A DNA stretch of 64,000 nucleotides. It comes from Pseudofrankia coriaricola. GTDB lineage: Bacteria > Actinomycetota > Actinomycetes > Frankiales > Frankiaceae. Shown here in pieces: positions 28,267 to 37,512 of the stretch. Under the pieces are notes generated by a model. It saw only the letters and a program-made list of their open reading frames with translations. It was not told where the DNA came from and did not search any database. The stretch spans positions 1-64,000 of the forward strand of contig NZ_MBLO01000252.1 in the NCBI RefSeq assembly GCF_001854805.1, given 5' to 3'. A program made the position numbers and the translations under genes. Every line of letters starts with the position of its first letter. Positions within the stretch are counted from its first letter, which is position 1.

Positions 28267-28464
28267 AGGCGCGGAGGCGTGCCTCCGCGGAGGCCCGGCC
28301 ACGAGCAAAGCGAAGTGGTTGGGCCGCAGCGGAGGTCGCCGTAGCGCACGTTCGCGGAGGAGGACGCGGCGCGGAGGTCCCTTGGGAGCGAAGCGAGTAA
28401 GGGGCCGTAGCGCCGCGTCCGGACGGAGCGAACCAGCGACTCAGCCCGCACGGAGCGAACCAGG
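28267..28464. repeat. GAGCGAAGCGA repeat copy in the fadA-fadB gap
   Basis: A near-complete copy of the 17.3-18.1 kb element, in the forward orientation. It includes hairpins CCAC-GAGCAAAGCGAA-GTGG and CCCTT-GGGAGCGAAGCGAGT-AAGGG. Its end motif CGGAGCGAACCAG is present twice, and the second copy runs directly into GGAGATACCGC-ATG, so the fadB SD (AGGAG) overlaps the element's last bases. Confidence 0.85.
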
Positions 28465-28473
28465 AGATACCGC

Positions 28474-30780
28474 ATGAGCAGCACTGACGTCGCGCTGGAC
28501 TTCCCGGACGAGGTCGTCACGCACGCCTACGTCCGTTATGCCCAGCTTCCCGGGGTCGACGGCCCGGTCGCCCTGATCACGCTGGACAACGGGCACGACC
28601 ACACCCGGCCGAACACGTTCGGCCCCGCCGGGCTGCGCGAGCTGCTGGCCGCGGTGGACGAGATCGAGGCGCACACGCCGCCGGTGGCCGCGGTCGCCGT
28701 CACCGGCAAGCCGTTCATCTTCTGCGTCGGCGCGGACCTGTCGTTCCGGTCGTCCTTCACCGACCCGGACGCGATCCGGCCGGCCATCGAGAAGCTCGGC
28801 GAGCTGGGGCACATGGCGCTGCGCCGCGTGGGCGAGGGCCGGCTCGCAGGCCGGAAGGTGCCGACGTTCGCGCTGGTCAACGGCGCGGCGATGGGTGGTG
28901 GCCTGGAGCTGGCGCTGCACTGTGACTACCGGGCGTTCTCCGCCGGCATCCCGGTGCTCGCGCTGCCGGAGGTGTTCCTCGGCCTGGTGCCTGGCTGGGG
29001 CGGCACCCAGCTGCTGCCGAACCTGGTCGGCGCCGACAAGGCGGTCACCCTCGCGATCGAGAACCCGCTCAACACCAACCGCACCCTCAAGGGCCCGCAG
29101 GCGGCGAAGCTCGGCCTGGCCGACGTCCTGCTGGAGCCGGCGGACTTCCTCGAGGAGGCGCTCGCCTGGGTCGGCCAGGTGCTGCGCGGCCTTGGCCAAA
29201 GCCCGCGCCGGACCTACCAGATCGCCGACCTCCCAGATCGGCTTCGCCGATCCGGCAGGGACCCTGTCGCCGATCCGGCAGGAACCCCGGATGGCGAAGC
29301 CTCGCGCGGGCGGCGGCTGTCCGACGACATTGTCGACCCGGTCGCCGCCCGCCCGGCCGTCGAGCGCGGCCAGGCCTGGACGGACGCGCTCGCCCGCGGC
29401 CGGGCCCTCGCCGACGCGAAGCTGCACGGCGCCGCGCCCGCCGCCTACCGCGCGCTCGAACTGCTGGCCCTCGCCGAGACGGCCGACCGCGACGCCGGCT
29501 ACGCCGCCGAGACGACGGCGCTCGCCGACCTGTCGGTCTCCGAGGAGCTCGCCGCGAGCCTCTACGCCTTCGACCTGACCCAGAAGCGCGCCCGCAAGCC
29601 GGTCGGCGGGCCGGACCCGAAGGTCGCCCGGCCGGTGTCGAAGGTCGGCGTCGTGGGCGCCGGGCTGATGGCCAGCCAGCTCGCGCTGCTGTTCGCCCAA
29701 CGCCTCGAGGTGCCGGTCGTGCTCACCGACCTCGACCAGGCCCGCCTGGACAAGGGTGTCGGCTACGTCCACCGCGAGGTCGACAACCTGCTGCTGCGCG
29801 GCCGGGTCTCCCACGACAAGGCCAACCGGCTCAAGGCCCTGGTCACCGGTTCGCTGACCAAGGAGGCGTTCGCCGACGCCGACCTCGTCATCGAGGCCGT
29901 CTTCGAGGACCTGAAGGTCAAGCAGGCGGTGCTCGGCGAGCTCGAGGCGGTCGTACGCCCCGACGCACTGCTGCTGACCAACACCTCGGCGCTGTCCGTG
30001 ACCGACATGGCCGCGGGCCTCGCGCACCCCGAGCGGGTCGCCGGCCTGCACTTCTTCAACCCGGTCGCCGTGCTGCCGCTCGTCGAGGTCGTGCGGGCGG
30101 CCAGGACAGACGACGCGGCCGTCGCCACGACGCTGGCGGTGGCCAAGAAGCTCGGCAAGAACGCCGTCCTCGTCAAGGACGCGCCGGCGTTCGTCGTCAA
30201 CCGGCTGCTCACCCGCTTCCTCGGCGAGGTGCTCGGCGCGATCGAGGAGGGCACGCCGGTCGCCGAGGCGGACGCGGCACTCGACCCGCTGGGCCTGCCG
30301 ATGTCGCCGCTGACGCTGCTCGCGCTGGTCGGCCCACCGGTGGCCCTGCACGTCGCGGAGACGCTGCACGACGCGTTCCCCGACCGGTTCCGCTCCCCCA
30401 CCGGCCTGGGCCGGGTGGTCGCCGCGGGCAAGACGAGCGTCTACACGACCGGCCCGGACGGCGCCCAGATCGTCGACGCGGAGGCCGCGGCGCTCGCCCG
30501 CGGCCCGGTCGCCGGCGACGGCGCGTCCGCGGGCTCGGCGCTCGCCCCGAGCGGCGAAGAGGTCCGCGCCTCGGCGCTGTCGGCCCTGGCCCAGGAGATC
30601 CGTCTGCTCCTCGATGAGGGCGTGGTCGCCGAGGCCGCCGACATCGACCTCTGCATGATCCTCGGCGCCGGCTGGCCCTTCCACCTCGGCGGCATCACCC
30701 CGTACCTGGACCGCATCGGCGTCAGCGAGAAGATCGCCGGCGCCCGCTTCACCCCACCCGGCGTCGCCACCGTCCGCTGA
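28474..30780 (+). CDS. fadB: 3-hydroxyacyl-CoA dehydrogenase / enoyl-CoA hydratase FadB
   Basis: A 768-aa bifunctional beta-oxidation enzyme. The N-terminal crotonase domain (residues about 20-245) has FIFCVGADLSF (oxyanion hole), NGAAMGGGLELALHCDYRAF and ALPEVFLGLVPGWGGTQLLP. The NAD domain starts at VSKVGVVGAGLMASQLALLF, then VIEAVFEDLKVKQAV, LTNTSALSVTDMA, LHFFNPVAVLPLVEVV and KDAPAFVVNRLLTRFLGE. It hydrates enoyl-CoA and oxidises 3-hydroxyacyl-CoA. Residues about 246-271 (TYQIADLPDRLRRSGRDPVA, then DPAGT) are encoded by a dispersed palindromic repeat and belong to neither domain. AGGAG lies 8 nt upstream of the ATG. Confidence 0.95.
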   Translation: MSSTDVALDFPDEVVTHAYVRYAQLPGVDGPVALITLDNGHDHTRPNTFGPAGLRELLAAVDEIEAHTPPVAAVAVTGKPFIFCVGADLSFRSSFTDPDAIRPAIEKLGELGHMALRRVGEGRLAGRKVPTFALVNGAAMGGGLELALHCDYRAFSAGIPVLALPEVFLGLVPGWGGTQLLPNLVGADKAVTLAIENPLNTNRTLKGPQAAKLGLADVLLEPADFLEEALAWVGQVLRGLGQSPRRTYQIADLPDRLRRSGRDPVADPAGTPDGEASRGRRLSDDIVDPVAARPAVERGQAWTDALARGRALADAKLHGAAPAAYRALELLALAETADRDAGYAAETTALADLSVSEELAASLYAFDLTQKRARKPVGGPDPKVARPVSKVGVVGAGLMASQLALLFAQRLEVPVVLTDLDQARLDKGVGYVHREVDNLLLRGRVSHDKANRLKALVTGSLTKEAFADADLVIEAVFEDLKVKQAVLGELEAVVRPDALLLTNTSALSVTDMAAGLAHPERVAGLHFFNPVAVLPLVEVVRAARTDDAAVATTLAVAKKLGKNAVLVKDAPAFVVNRLLTRFLGEVLGAIEEGTPVAEADAALDPLGLPMSPLTLLALVGPPVALHVAETLHDAFPDRFRSPTGLGRVVAAGKTSVYTTGPDGAQIVDAEAAALARGPVAGDGASAGSALAPSGEEVRASALSALAQEIRLLLDEGVVAEAADIDLCMILGAGWPFHLGGITPYLDRIGVSEKIAGARFTPPGVATVR
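29211..29286. repeat. Palindromic repeat copy B, in frame inside fadB
   Basis: GACCTACCAGATC, GACCTCCCAGATC, loop GGCTTCGCC, GATCCGGCAGGGACC and a second GATCCGGCAGGAACC match intergenic copies A and D nearly base for base. The frame stays open through the repeat and the flanking fadB domains remain in the same phase. Confidence 0.9.
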
Positions 30781-30944
30781 CGGCACGTCCCCGTCCGGCC
30801 GCCGCGGGCCCCCCAGCCAGGCTGGGGGCCCCGCGGCGGTCTCGCCGCGCCGCAGTAAAACCCGTGCCGCGCTGGCTGGCCGACGAGACCGAGCGGGCGC
30901 GAGCACTGTCCTGATCCGGATCTGTTCGGCCGAGCCCACGGTCG

Positions 30945-31157
30945 TCAGGATGAGACGTCCCCTGAGGGCACACGCCGCTCGTGGCGGGCACGGGGTCCGG
31001 TGGACCGGCGGGTGCGGGTCCCGGTGTCGACCTGACGGCGGTGTGATGCTTCGGGCGCACGCTCACGGTCGTCGGCGATGCTCTGCGCGATCATGTTGAG
31101 GGTCCGCGCCCGGGTCTTGTCGTCGAGTCCGGTCAGGAGACTGTCCAGCACGCCCAT
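30945..31157 (-). CDS. Small hypothetical protein
   Basis: A 70-aa reading frame starting MGVLDSLLTGLDDKTRARTL, then NMIAQSIADDRERAPEA and a basic, Arg/Thr-rich tail. GGAG lies 6-7 nt before ATG 31157, which is the main reason to believe it. The first 30 residues would form one amphipathic helix pair; the rest looks disordered. I recognise no family. It is convergent with fadB. Confidence 0.4.
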   Translation of the reverse strand: MGVLDSLLTGLDDKTRARTLNMIAQSIADDRERAPEASHRRQVDTGTRTRRSTGPRARHERRVPSGDVSS

Positions 31158-31308
31158 CGCCCACTCCGTTTGGTTCGTTCGGTTTCCCCCCGATTCCCAC
31201 GGAGCCGCGACTAACACGAGGCTCGCCATGATTCACATGATTCATCCATCAGTCGAGAGATCATCGGGTGCCCGGGATAGATCGGGGTGATCCGGGTACC
31301 TCGCCGCC

Positions 31309-31560
31309 ATGACCGCTACGCAGCACGCCATCGGAGTCCCCGCGCCCCAGCTCAGCGACGATGACCTGCGCCACGAGCTCGACCGGCTGCACGCCACCCG
31401 CCACGACACGGTGGTCGGCGGCAGCGAGGACGCGCTCGCGACCCACACCCGGCGGATGCTCGAACTGGAGGCCGAGTACCTCACCCGGTTCCCGGTCGAG
31501 TCGGCTCCCGACCCCGCCCGGACGCGCGCGGGCGCGCGCCGGCTCGCGGCCGGCCGCTGA
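31309..31560 (+). CDS. DUF6158 family small protein
   Basis: An 83-aa protein, mostly helical: QLSDDDLRHELDRLHATRHD, then TVVGGSEDALATHTRRMLEL and EAEYLTRFP, with an Arg/Ala tail. The LxxELxxLHxTRHDT...HTxRxxELExEYLxRxP pattern is that of a small actinobacterial family I recall as DUF6158, of unknown function. No SD is obvious before the ATG. A perfect 18-bp hairpin follows about 90 nt downstream. Confidence 0.7.
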   Translation: MTATQHAIGVPAPQLSDDDLRHELDRLHATRHDTVVGGSEDALATHTRRMLELEAEYLTRFPVESAPDPARTRAGARRLAAGR

Positions 31561-31653
31561 CGCGGCGAACGTCCGCGCGGCGCGCACGCCGCCAACCCCA
31601 CCGGCGCGAAGCCGACGACAACGACCGAAGCACCACGCGCGACCACGAAGCAT

Positions 31654-31702
31654 CACGTGTGTGGCCCGGCACAAAGGCCCTTCCTGCCGGGCCACACACG
31701 TG
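31654..31702. terminator. Perfect 18-bp hairpin downstream of DUF6158
   Basis: Arms 31654-31671 and 31685-31702 (CACGTGTGTGGCCCGGCA and its exact complement) flank a 13-nt loop. It could terminate the DUF6158 transcript, but it lacks a T-tract and an 18-bp perfect stem is unusually long. Confidence 0.6.
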
Positions 31703-31831
31703 TCACCGCCCGCGGACGGGCGTCCTCAGCCTGTCCGCGGGCCGCGCGACGTGCGCACCTGATCGCGAGCCGCGGGAAACTGAGACCGGGCACGGGATCA
31801 GGACATCGTCGGATCAGGCCAGAATGGGCCC

Positions 31832-33877
31832 ATGACCAACCGGGCACCGTCGTCGAGGCAGGCACGTGCCGCTTCCCGGCCGCCGTCGACAAGCCCCACG
31901 GCGGGAAACGCCACGTCCCCCGCCACCCGCGGCACCGCGACGCTGGGCGCGCGGACGGCCAGTCCTCCCGCCGCCGGGCGGATCAGGGCGGGCCAGCGTC
32001 GTGGCCGAGGCGGGAACCTGGCCGATCGCGGCCCGGCGCCCACGGGCACGGCGACTGGCTGGCGGCGAGGAGCCTCGCCACGGGCGGCCGCGCTGCTGGC
32101 GTACGGGCTCGGGCTGATCGACATCCTGTCGGCGGTCACGCCGCCGGGCCATCGGCGGATGGCCGAGCTGCGCGCCATCCTGCCGACGGGTATCCCGGAG
32201 CACGCTCGGACGCTGACGGTCCTCGTCGGCGTCCTGCTGGTCCTGCTCGCGCATGGGCTCGCGCGCCGCAAGCGGCGCGCCTGGCAGCTCGTGCTCGCGC
32301 TCGCCGCCGTGAGCACGGTGCTGCACCTGCTCAAGGGCCTCGACTACGACGACGCCGTCGGGTCGGCCGCGGTCACCGGCTGGCTGCTCTACCGCCACCG
32401 GGACTTCCACGCCGAGCCGGACCCGTCGAGCCGCTGGCGGGCCGTCGGCGCTTTCGCCGCGCTGTTCGGCCTGTCGGTGGGCAGCGGCCTGCTCATGCTG
32501 CGCCTGGGCTGGTCGAGGTCGATCAGCGAGTACCCGCTGTCCGAGCAGATCGAGCATGTGCTGGGCGGCATGATCGGGATTCACGGCCCGGTCGGCTTCG
32601 CCTCGGGCCGGATCGACCGGATGGTCGCCAGGACGCTCGCCGCGATGGGCCTGCTGACGGTGGCGCTGCCGACCTGGATGGCGCTGCGCCCGCCCCGGCC
32701 GCACCCCCGCCACGACGCGGACGACGAGGCCCGGCTGCTGGACCTGCTTGCCCGCCACGGCGGCGACGACTCGCTCGGCTGGTTCGCGCTGCGCCGGGAC
32801 AAGGCGGTGATCTGGTCGCCGTCGAGGAAGTCCGCGATCGCGTACCGGGTCGTCGGCGGGGTGATGCTCGCCAGCGGCGACCCGCTCGGCGACCGGGAGG
32901 CATGGCCGGGCGCCATCGCCGAGTTCCTGCGGGTCGCCGCCCGGCACGCCTGGGTCCCGGCGGTGATCGGCTGCTCGGCGTCCGGCGGCACGGCCTGGAC
33001 GAGGGCCGGCCTGACCGCGCTGGAGCTGGGTGACGAGGCCGTGCTCTCCGTCGACGACTTCAGCCTGGACGGCCGGGCTATGCGCGGGGTCCGCCAGGCG
33101 GTCGCCCGGGTCGAGCGCGCCGGCTACGAGGCGAAGGCCGCGCGGGTGCGTGACCTGCCGGCGGCGGAGCTCGCCGAGCTGAGCCGGCTGACGCGCGCCT
33201 GGCGCGGCTCGGAGCGGGAACGCGGCTTCTCGATGGCACTCGGGCGGTTCGCCGAGTGCGCCGCGGGAGCCGGCGGCCAGGTCGGCCCCGACGACGGTGG
33301 CCGCGGCGGTGACGGTGACGACAAGGCCGCCGTCGCCGCGTGCGCCGCCGACTGTGTCGCCGTGACCGCCGTGAGCCTGCCCGAGGCCGGCCGAGTTCCG
33401 CCGGCCGACGGGGATACCGCCCCGGCCGGCGGCGCGGTGCGCGGGCTGCTGCACTTCGTGCCCTGGGGCAGCGACGGCCTGTCCCTCGACATGATGCTGC
33501 GCGACCCGCGGGCCGACAACGGGCTGACCGAGTACCTCATCGTGGCGACCGTCCGCGCCGCCCGGGAGCTGGGCGTACGCCGGATCTCGCTCAACTTCGC
33601 CGCCTTCCGCCAGGCCCTTGAGCTCGGCGGCCGACTCGGCGCGGGCCCGGCGGCCAGGAGCGGCCGGTGGCTGCTGGTGTTCCTTTCCCGCTGGTTCCAG
33701 ATCGAGAGCCTCTACCGGTTCAACGCCCGGTTCCAGCCGGCCTGGCAGCCGCGCTACATCTGCTTCCCCACCAGCCGCGACCTGCCCAGGGTCGCCGTCG
33801 CCATGATGGAGGCCGAGGCCTATCTCACCTGGCCCAGGCCTTGGCGCCGTTCCCGCCAGCCCCAGCATCCCGGCTAG
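31832..33877 (+). CDS. Phosphatidylglycerol lysyltransferase-domain membrane protein (DUF2156)
   Basis: A 681-aa protein. About 85 disordered residues precede four to five membrane helices (LLAYGLGLIDILSAV, LTVLVGVLLVLLAHGLA, LVLALAAVSTVLHLL, AFAALFGLSVGSGLL). The C-terminal double-GNAT-like DUF2156 domain has GWFALRRDKAVIWSPSRKSA, YRVVGGVMLASGDPLG and LNFAAFRQALELGG. This is the MprF/LysX-type catalytic half that moves an aminoacyl group from tRNA to phosphatidylglycerol, lowering envelope charge. A Gly/Asp-rich insert of about 50 residues near 490-540 interrupts the catalytic domain. The flippase half is encoded by the convergent gene that follows. Confidence 0.87.
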   Translation: MTNRAPSSRQARAASRPPSTSPTAGNATSPATRGTATLGARTASPPAAGRIRAGQRRGRGGNLADRGPAPTGTATGWRRGASPRAAALLAYGLGLIDILSAVTPPGHRRMAELRAILPTGIPEHARTLTVLVGVLLVLLAHGLARRKRRAWQLVLALAAVSTVLHLLKGLDYDDAVGSAAVTGWLLYRHRDFHAEPDPSSRWRAVGAFAALFGLSVGSGLLMLRLGWSRSISEYPLSEQIEHVLGGMIGIHGPVGFASGRIDRMVARTLAAMGLLTVALPTWMALRPPRPHPRHDADDEARLLDLLARHGGDDSLGWFALRRDKAVIWSPSRKSAIAYRVVGGVMLASGDPLGDREAWPGAIAEFLRVAARHAWVPAVIGCSASGGTAWTRAGLTALELGDEAVLSVDDFSLDGRAMRGVRQAVARVERAGYEAKAARVRDLPAAELAELSRLTRAWRGSERERGFSMALGRFAECAAGAGGQVGPDDGGRGGDGDDKAAVAACAADCVAVTAVSLPEAGRVPPADGDTAPAGGAVRGLLHFVPWGSDGLSLDMMLRDPRADNGLTEYLIVATVRAARELGVRRISLNFAAFRQALELGGRLGAGPAARSGRWLLVFLSRWFQIESLYRFNARFQPAWQPRYICFPTSRDLPRVAVAMMEAEAYLTWPRPWRRSRQPQHPG

Positions 33878-33891
33878 ACCGCCGAGGGACG

Positions 33892-35127
33892 TCAGCGACG
33901 GGCGGTGACGCCTCCGGGCGGCAGCGCATCGGTCGTCGTCGAAACGTCGCCGGTGTCGGCGTCGGCCTCGGCGCCGGTCGGAAGGGCGGCTCCGCGCGGG
34001 CGCAGGGCGACGCCGACGCCGGCCCAGACGAGGTCGGCGACGGTGGCCAGCAGCCGCGACACCAGCGTGAGCACCAGTGCGGGCTCCCTGGCGAGCGCCG
34101 GGGACAGGGCCAGGACCAGCACCGCCTCGCGAACTCCGAGGCCGGCGGGCAGCACCAGCACGAGGAAGCCGGCCGTCCAGGCCAGCGCGTAGCCGCCGAC
34201 GGCGAGGGCGAGCAGCCGCGGCCCGCCGACACTCGCGCCGAGGTCACGGGCGAGCAGGAACGTCGCGACGCCGTAGCAGCCGAAGCTGACCAGCAGCCAG
34301 CCGGCGCCGACGAGCACCGTCCGTCCCGGGACCGGCTCGGTCATCGCCGGGCGGCGCAGCAGCCGGAAGGCGACCGCCAGCAGCCTGCGCAGCACCGGCG
34401 GCCACAGCAGCAGCATGAACGCCAACGCGGCGGCGAACGCCCACCAGTAGCTCGTGAGCGCGTCCCGGGAGACGAACGGCAGCGTCACGGCGGCGGCGAG
34501 CCCGCCGCACGGCACGGCGAGCGCCAGCACGATCAGGCTCGCCGCCGCCGAGCGCGGCCGAGCCACCCCGTAGTCGCGCGACAGCTCCATCTGCGCGAGC
34601 ACCGGCCACACGCTGCCCGGGATGTACTTGCCGACCTGGCCGACGAAGAAGATCCGTGTCGCCGCCCGCAGCGGCAGCCGCGCGCCCAGCCCCGCGAGCA
34701 CCGCCCGCCAGGACAGCACCGTCAGCCCGACGGCGAGGACCGTCGCCACGGCCGAGCCGACCACCCCGACGACGCTCAGCTCCCGGATCGACGCGCTGAC
34801 GTCGTGCCACCCCTTGACCAGCGCGACCACGAGCAGCCCGACGGCCATCAGCAGCGCCCCGCGCACCAGCAAGGCGCGCGGCCCGCCCTTGCGCCCCGGC
34901 ATCGCGGGCGTCCCCGACGCCGGCGGCGTCCCCGGCACGGCCGGCATCCCCGGCACGGCCGAGGCCTCCGGCGCGCCGGTGATCGGCGGCCCGGGCGGAT
35001 TCGGCTCCGACGTCGACTCGTCCGCCGCGGCGGACGACCGTGTCGACGGCTGGCCTCCGGCCTGAGCGCGACCCGCGCGATGCCGCCCGGTCATCGCCGC
35101 CTGGTTCGGCGCGGTGTCAGCATGCAC
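33892..35127 (-). CDS. Lysylphosphatidylglycerol synthase TM-region (flippase-like, UPF0104) protein
   Basis: A 411-aa membrane protein. A Pro/Ala/Gly-rich N-terminus of about 80 residues with PGMPAVPGTP repeats precedes about eight helices. The diagnostic UPF0104/LPG-synthase-TM motif is FFVGQVGKYIPGSVWPVLAQ, with a conserved RDYG-type stretch after it. In MprF this half flips lysyl-phosphatidylglycerol to the outer leaflet. It ends 14 nt from the convergent DUF2156 gene, so the two MprF halves are separate genes that cannot share an operon. Confidence 0.88.
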   Translation of the reverse strand: MHADTAPNQAAMTGRHRAGRAQAGGQPSTRSSAAADESTSEPNPPGPPITGAPEASAVPGMPAVPGTPPASGTPAMPGRKGGPRALLVRGALLMAVGLLVVALVKGWHDVSASIRELSVVGVVGSAVATVLAVGLTVLSWRAVLAGLGARLPLRAATRIFFVGQVGKYIPGSVWPVLAQMELSRDYGVARPRSAAASLIVLALAVPCGGLAAAVTLPFVSRDALTSYWWAFAAALAFMLLLWPPVLRRLLAVAFRLLRRPAMTEPVPGRTVLVGAGWLLVSFGCYGVATFLLARDLGASVGGPRLLALAVGGYALAWTAGFLVLVLPAGLGVREAVLVLALSPALAREPALVLTLVSRLLATVADLVWAGVGVALRPRGAALPTGAEADADTGDVSTTTDALPPGGVTARR

Positions 35128-35426
35128 CCGTCCAGACTAGGGGCGCGCCGATGACGCGCCGCGACGCCCCGTCCGCACCGATCGGCATACATCACGCCGG
35201 ATCATCGGCCGCCCCCTGCCACATCGACCGACCCGATCGCGGCCCTGGCATGCCGATCGGCGCCAGACCTCCCAATTTGCCGGATTTGTTCATACCCGGT
35301 TCGCGATCAGTCGGAGATGCCGCGCCGCCGCCGGGCATTGATCGCCAGCCTGGTATGCGATTCGGTCTGGGCCAGGTTCGGTCCGCCCTTCGCCGGCGGG
35401 GCCAGGTCGGACGGCCCGGAAGCCGA
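35128..35426. other. Intergenic between the flippase gene and the dxs terminator
   Basis: Contains relatively AT-rich stretches near 35180-35310, probably the promoter of the minus-strand flippase gene. No gene or clear boxes recognised. Confidence 0.4.
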
Positions 35427-35460
35427 AACCGCCGGCCAGGCGGGTGCCTGGCCGGCGGTT
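35427..35460 (-). terminator. dxs terminator
   Basis: A perfect 15-bp stem (AACCGCCGGCCAGGC / GCCTGGCCGGCGGTT) with a 4-nt loop lies 46 nt downstream of the dxs stop. It is followed on the minus strand by TTTCGG, a good intrinsic terminator for this GC content. Confidence 0.75.
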
Positions 35461-35505
35461 GAGAGCGGTGAGCCGTGGCCGTGCTTCTCGGCCGTGGCCG
35501 ACGAG

Positions 35506-37512
35506 CTACTCGGTGGAGCGGCGCTGCCGCGGCGAGGCCTTGGCCGCCTTCGCCGTGGCCTGCTCAGGCATCACCGGCTCGCCGGACGGAGTCGTCTCGG
35601 CCGACGTGCCTGGCTCGCCGGCGAGTGCCGGCTGGCGGCGGGCGACCGCCTCGACGACCTTGCGGGCGAGGTCCTGCGGAGCGAGGCCGACCTCGGCGAG
35701 CACCTCGTCGCGCTTGCCCTGGTCGAGGAACCGCTGGGCGATGCCGAAGTCGCGCAGCGGAATGTCGACGTCGGCGTCACGCAGGGCCTGCGCGATGGCC
35801 GAGCCGACACCGCCGACGCGGCCGTTGTCCTCGACGGTGACGACCAGATCGTGGTCGCGGGCCAGCTCGACGATCTCGGCCGGCACCGGCTTGACCCAGC
35901 GCGGGTCGACGACGGTGATCCCGATGCCCTGGCTCGCCACCCGGCGGGCGACCTCCATGCAGGTCGGCGCCATCGCACCGACCGACACGAGCAGCACCTC
36001 GCGGTGCCGGGCGACAGCCGGCTCGCGGAACAGCACGTCCACGCCGCCGACGGTGTCGATCGCCGGCACGTCGGCCGAGACGCTCCCCTTCGGGAAGCGG
36101 ATGACGTTCGGCTTCTCGGTCTCGGCGACCGCCTCGCGCAGCAGGGTGCGCAGCGTCGCCTCATCCCGCGGCGCGGCGATCTCCAGGTCGGGCACGACCT
36201 GCATGATCGACATGTCCCACATGCCGTTGTGCGACGGGCCGTCCTCACCGGTGACGCCAGCGCGGTCGAGCACGAAGGTGACCGGCTGGCGGTGCAGGGC
36301 CACGTCCATCAGGACCTGGTCGAACGCCCGGTTGAGGAAGGTCGCGTAGATGCAGACGACCGGCTTGAGGCCGCCCATCGCGAGGCCCGCGGCCGAGGTG
36401 GTCGCGTGCTGCTCGGCGATGCCGACGTCGAACACCCGGTCAGGGAACGCCTTGGAGAAGGCGTGCAGGCCGACGGGCTGGAGCATCGCGGCGGTCATCG
36501 TGACCACGTCCGGCCGCTCCGAGCCGATCCGGACGATCTCCTCGGAGAAGACGCTCGTCCAGGACAGGCCCTTCTTCGCCGCCGTCGACTTCCCGGTCTT
36601 GGGGTCGATGACACCGACCGAGTGGAACTGGTCGGCCTCGTCCTGCTCGGCGGCCGGGTAGCCGAAGCCCTTGCGGGTGACGGCGTGCACGATCACCGGG
36701 CGGTTGTAGTCCTTGGCGCGGCGCAGTGCCTGCTCCATCGCGGCGGAGTCGTGGCCGTCGACCGGGCCGACGTACTTCAGGCCCAGGTCCTCGAACATGC
36801 CCTGCGGCTGGACGACGTCCTTGATGCCCCGCTTGATGCCGTGCAGCGCGTCGAACAGCGGGGCGCCGACCAGCGGGGTGCGACCGAGGACCTGCTTGAC
36901 GACGTCGAGGACCTGCTCGTACTCGGGAGCCAGCCGCAGCGCGGCCAGGTGGTCGGCGAGACCGCCGATCGTCGGCGCGTAGGAGCGGCCGTTGTCGTTC
37001 ACGACGATGACGACCTTGCGGTCGCCGGCGGCGATGTTGTTGATCGCCTCCCAGCACATGCCGCCGGTGAGCGCGCCGTCGCCGACGACGGCGACGGCGT
37101 GGCGGTCCTCGCCCCGCAGGGCATAGGCCCGCGAGAGGCCGTCGGCGTACGAGAGCGCGGTGGAGGCGTGCGAGTTCTCGATGATGTCGTGATCGGACTC
37201 GGCCTGGCTGGGGTAGCCGGACATCCCGCCGCGCTGGCGCAGCTTCTCGAATCCGTCGGCACGGCCGGTGAGCAGCTTGTGCACATAGGACTGATGACCG
37301 GTATCCCAGAGGATCCGGTCAAAGGGCGAGTCGAATACCCGATGAATCGCCAACGTCAGTTCGACTGCGCCCAAGTTCGGTCCGAGGTGGCCGCCGGTGC
37401 GCGCGACCGCGTGGATCAGGAAATCACGGATCTCCGCGGCCAGTGCGGGCAGCTCCTCGGGGCTGAGGCGTTTGACGTCCTGTGGGCTGTTGATCGTCGA
37501 CAGCAGCGACAC
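35506..37512 (-). CDS. dxs: 1-deoxy-D-xylulose-5-phosphate synthase Dxs
   Basis: About 668 aa. ThDP-binding motif [16 protein letters not shown], catalytic His in [15 protein letters not shown], and the transketolase pyrimidine domain with [17 protein letters not shown] and [19 protein letters not shown] transketolase C-terminal domain follows ([13 protein letters not shown]). It condenses pyruvate and glyceraldehyde-3-phosphate, the first step of the MEP isoprenoid pathway. The tail of about 40 residues is Pro/Thr/Lys-rich. GTG 37512 gives the canonical [14 protein letters not shown] start with GGGAGG about 9 nt upstream; GTG 37521 is the alternative. Confidence 0.97.
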   Translation of the reverse strand: MSLLSTINSPQDVKRLSPEELPALAAEIRDFLIHAVARTGGHLGPNLGAVELTLAIHRVFDSPFDRILWDTGHQSYVHKLLTGRADGFEKLRQRGGMSGYPSQAESDHDIIENSHASTALSYADGLSRAYALRGEDRHAVAVVGDGALTGGMCWEAINNIAAGDRKVVIVVNDNGRSYAPTIGGLADHLAALRLAPEYEQVLDVVKQVLGRTPLVGAPLFDALHGIKRGIKDVVQPQGMFEDLGLKYVGPVDGHDSAAMEQALRRAKDYNRPVIVHAVTRKGFGYPAAEQDEADQFHSVGVIDPKTGKSTAAKKGLSWTSVFSEEIVRIGSERPDVVTMTAAMLQPVGLHAFSKAFPDRVFDVGIAEQHATTSAAGLAMGGLKPVVCIYATFLNRAFDQVLMDVALHRQPVTFVLDRAGVTGEDGPSHNGMWDMSIMQVVPDLEIAAPRDEATLRTLLREAVAETEKPNVIRFPKGSVSADVPAIDTVGGVDVLFREPAVARHREVLLVSVGAMAPTCMEVARRVASQGIGITVVDPRWVKPVPAEIVELARDHDLVVTVEDNGRVGGVGSAIAQALRDADVDIPLRDFGIAQRFLDQGKRDEVLAEVGLAPQDLARKVVEAVARRQPALAGEPGTSAETTPSGEPVMPEQATAKAAKASPRQRRSTE

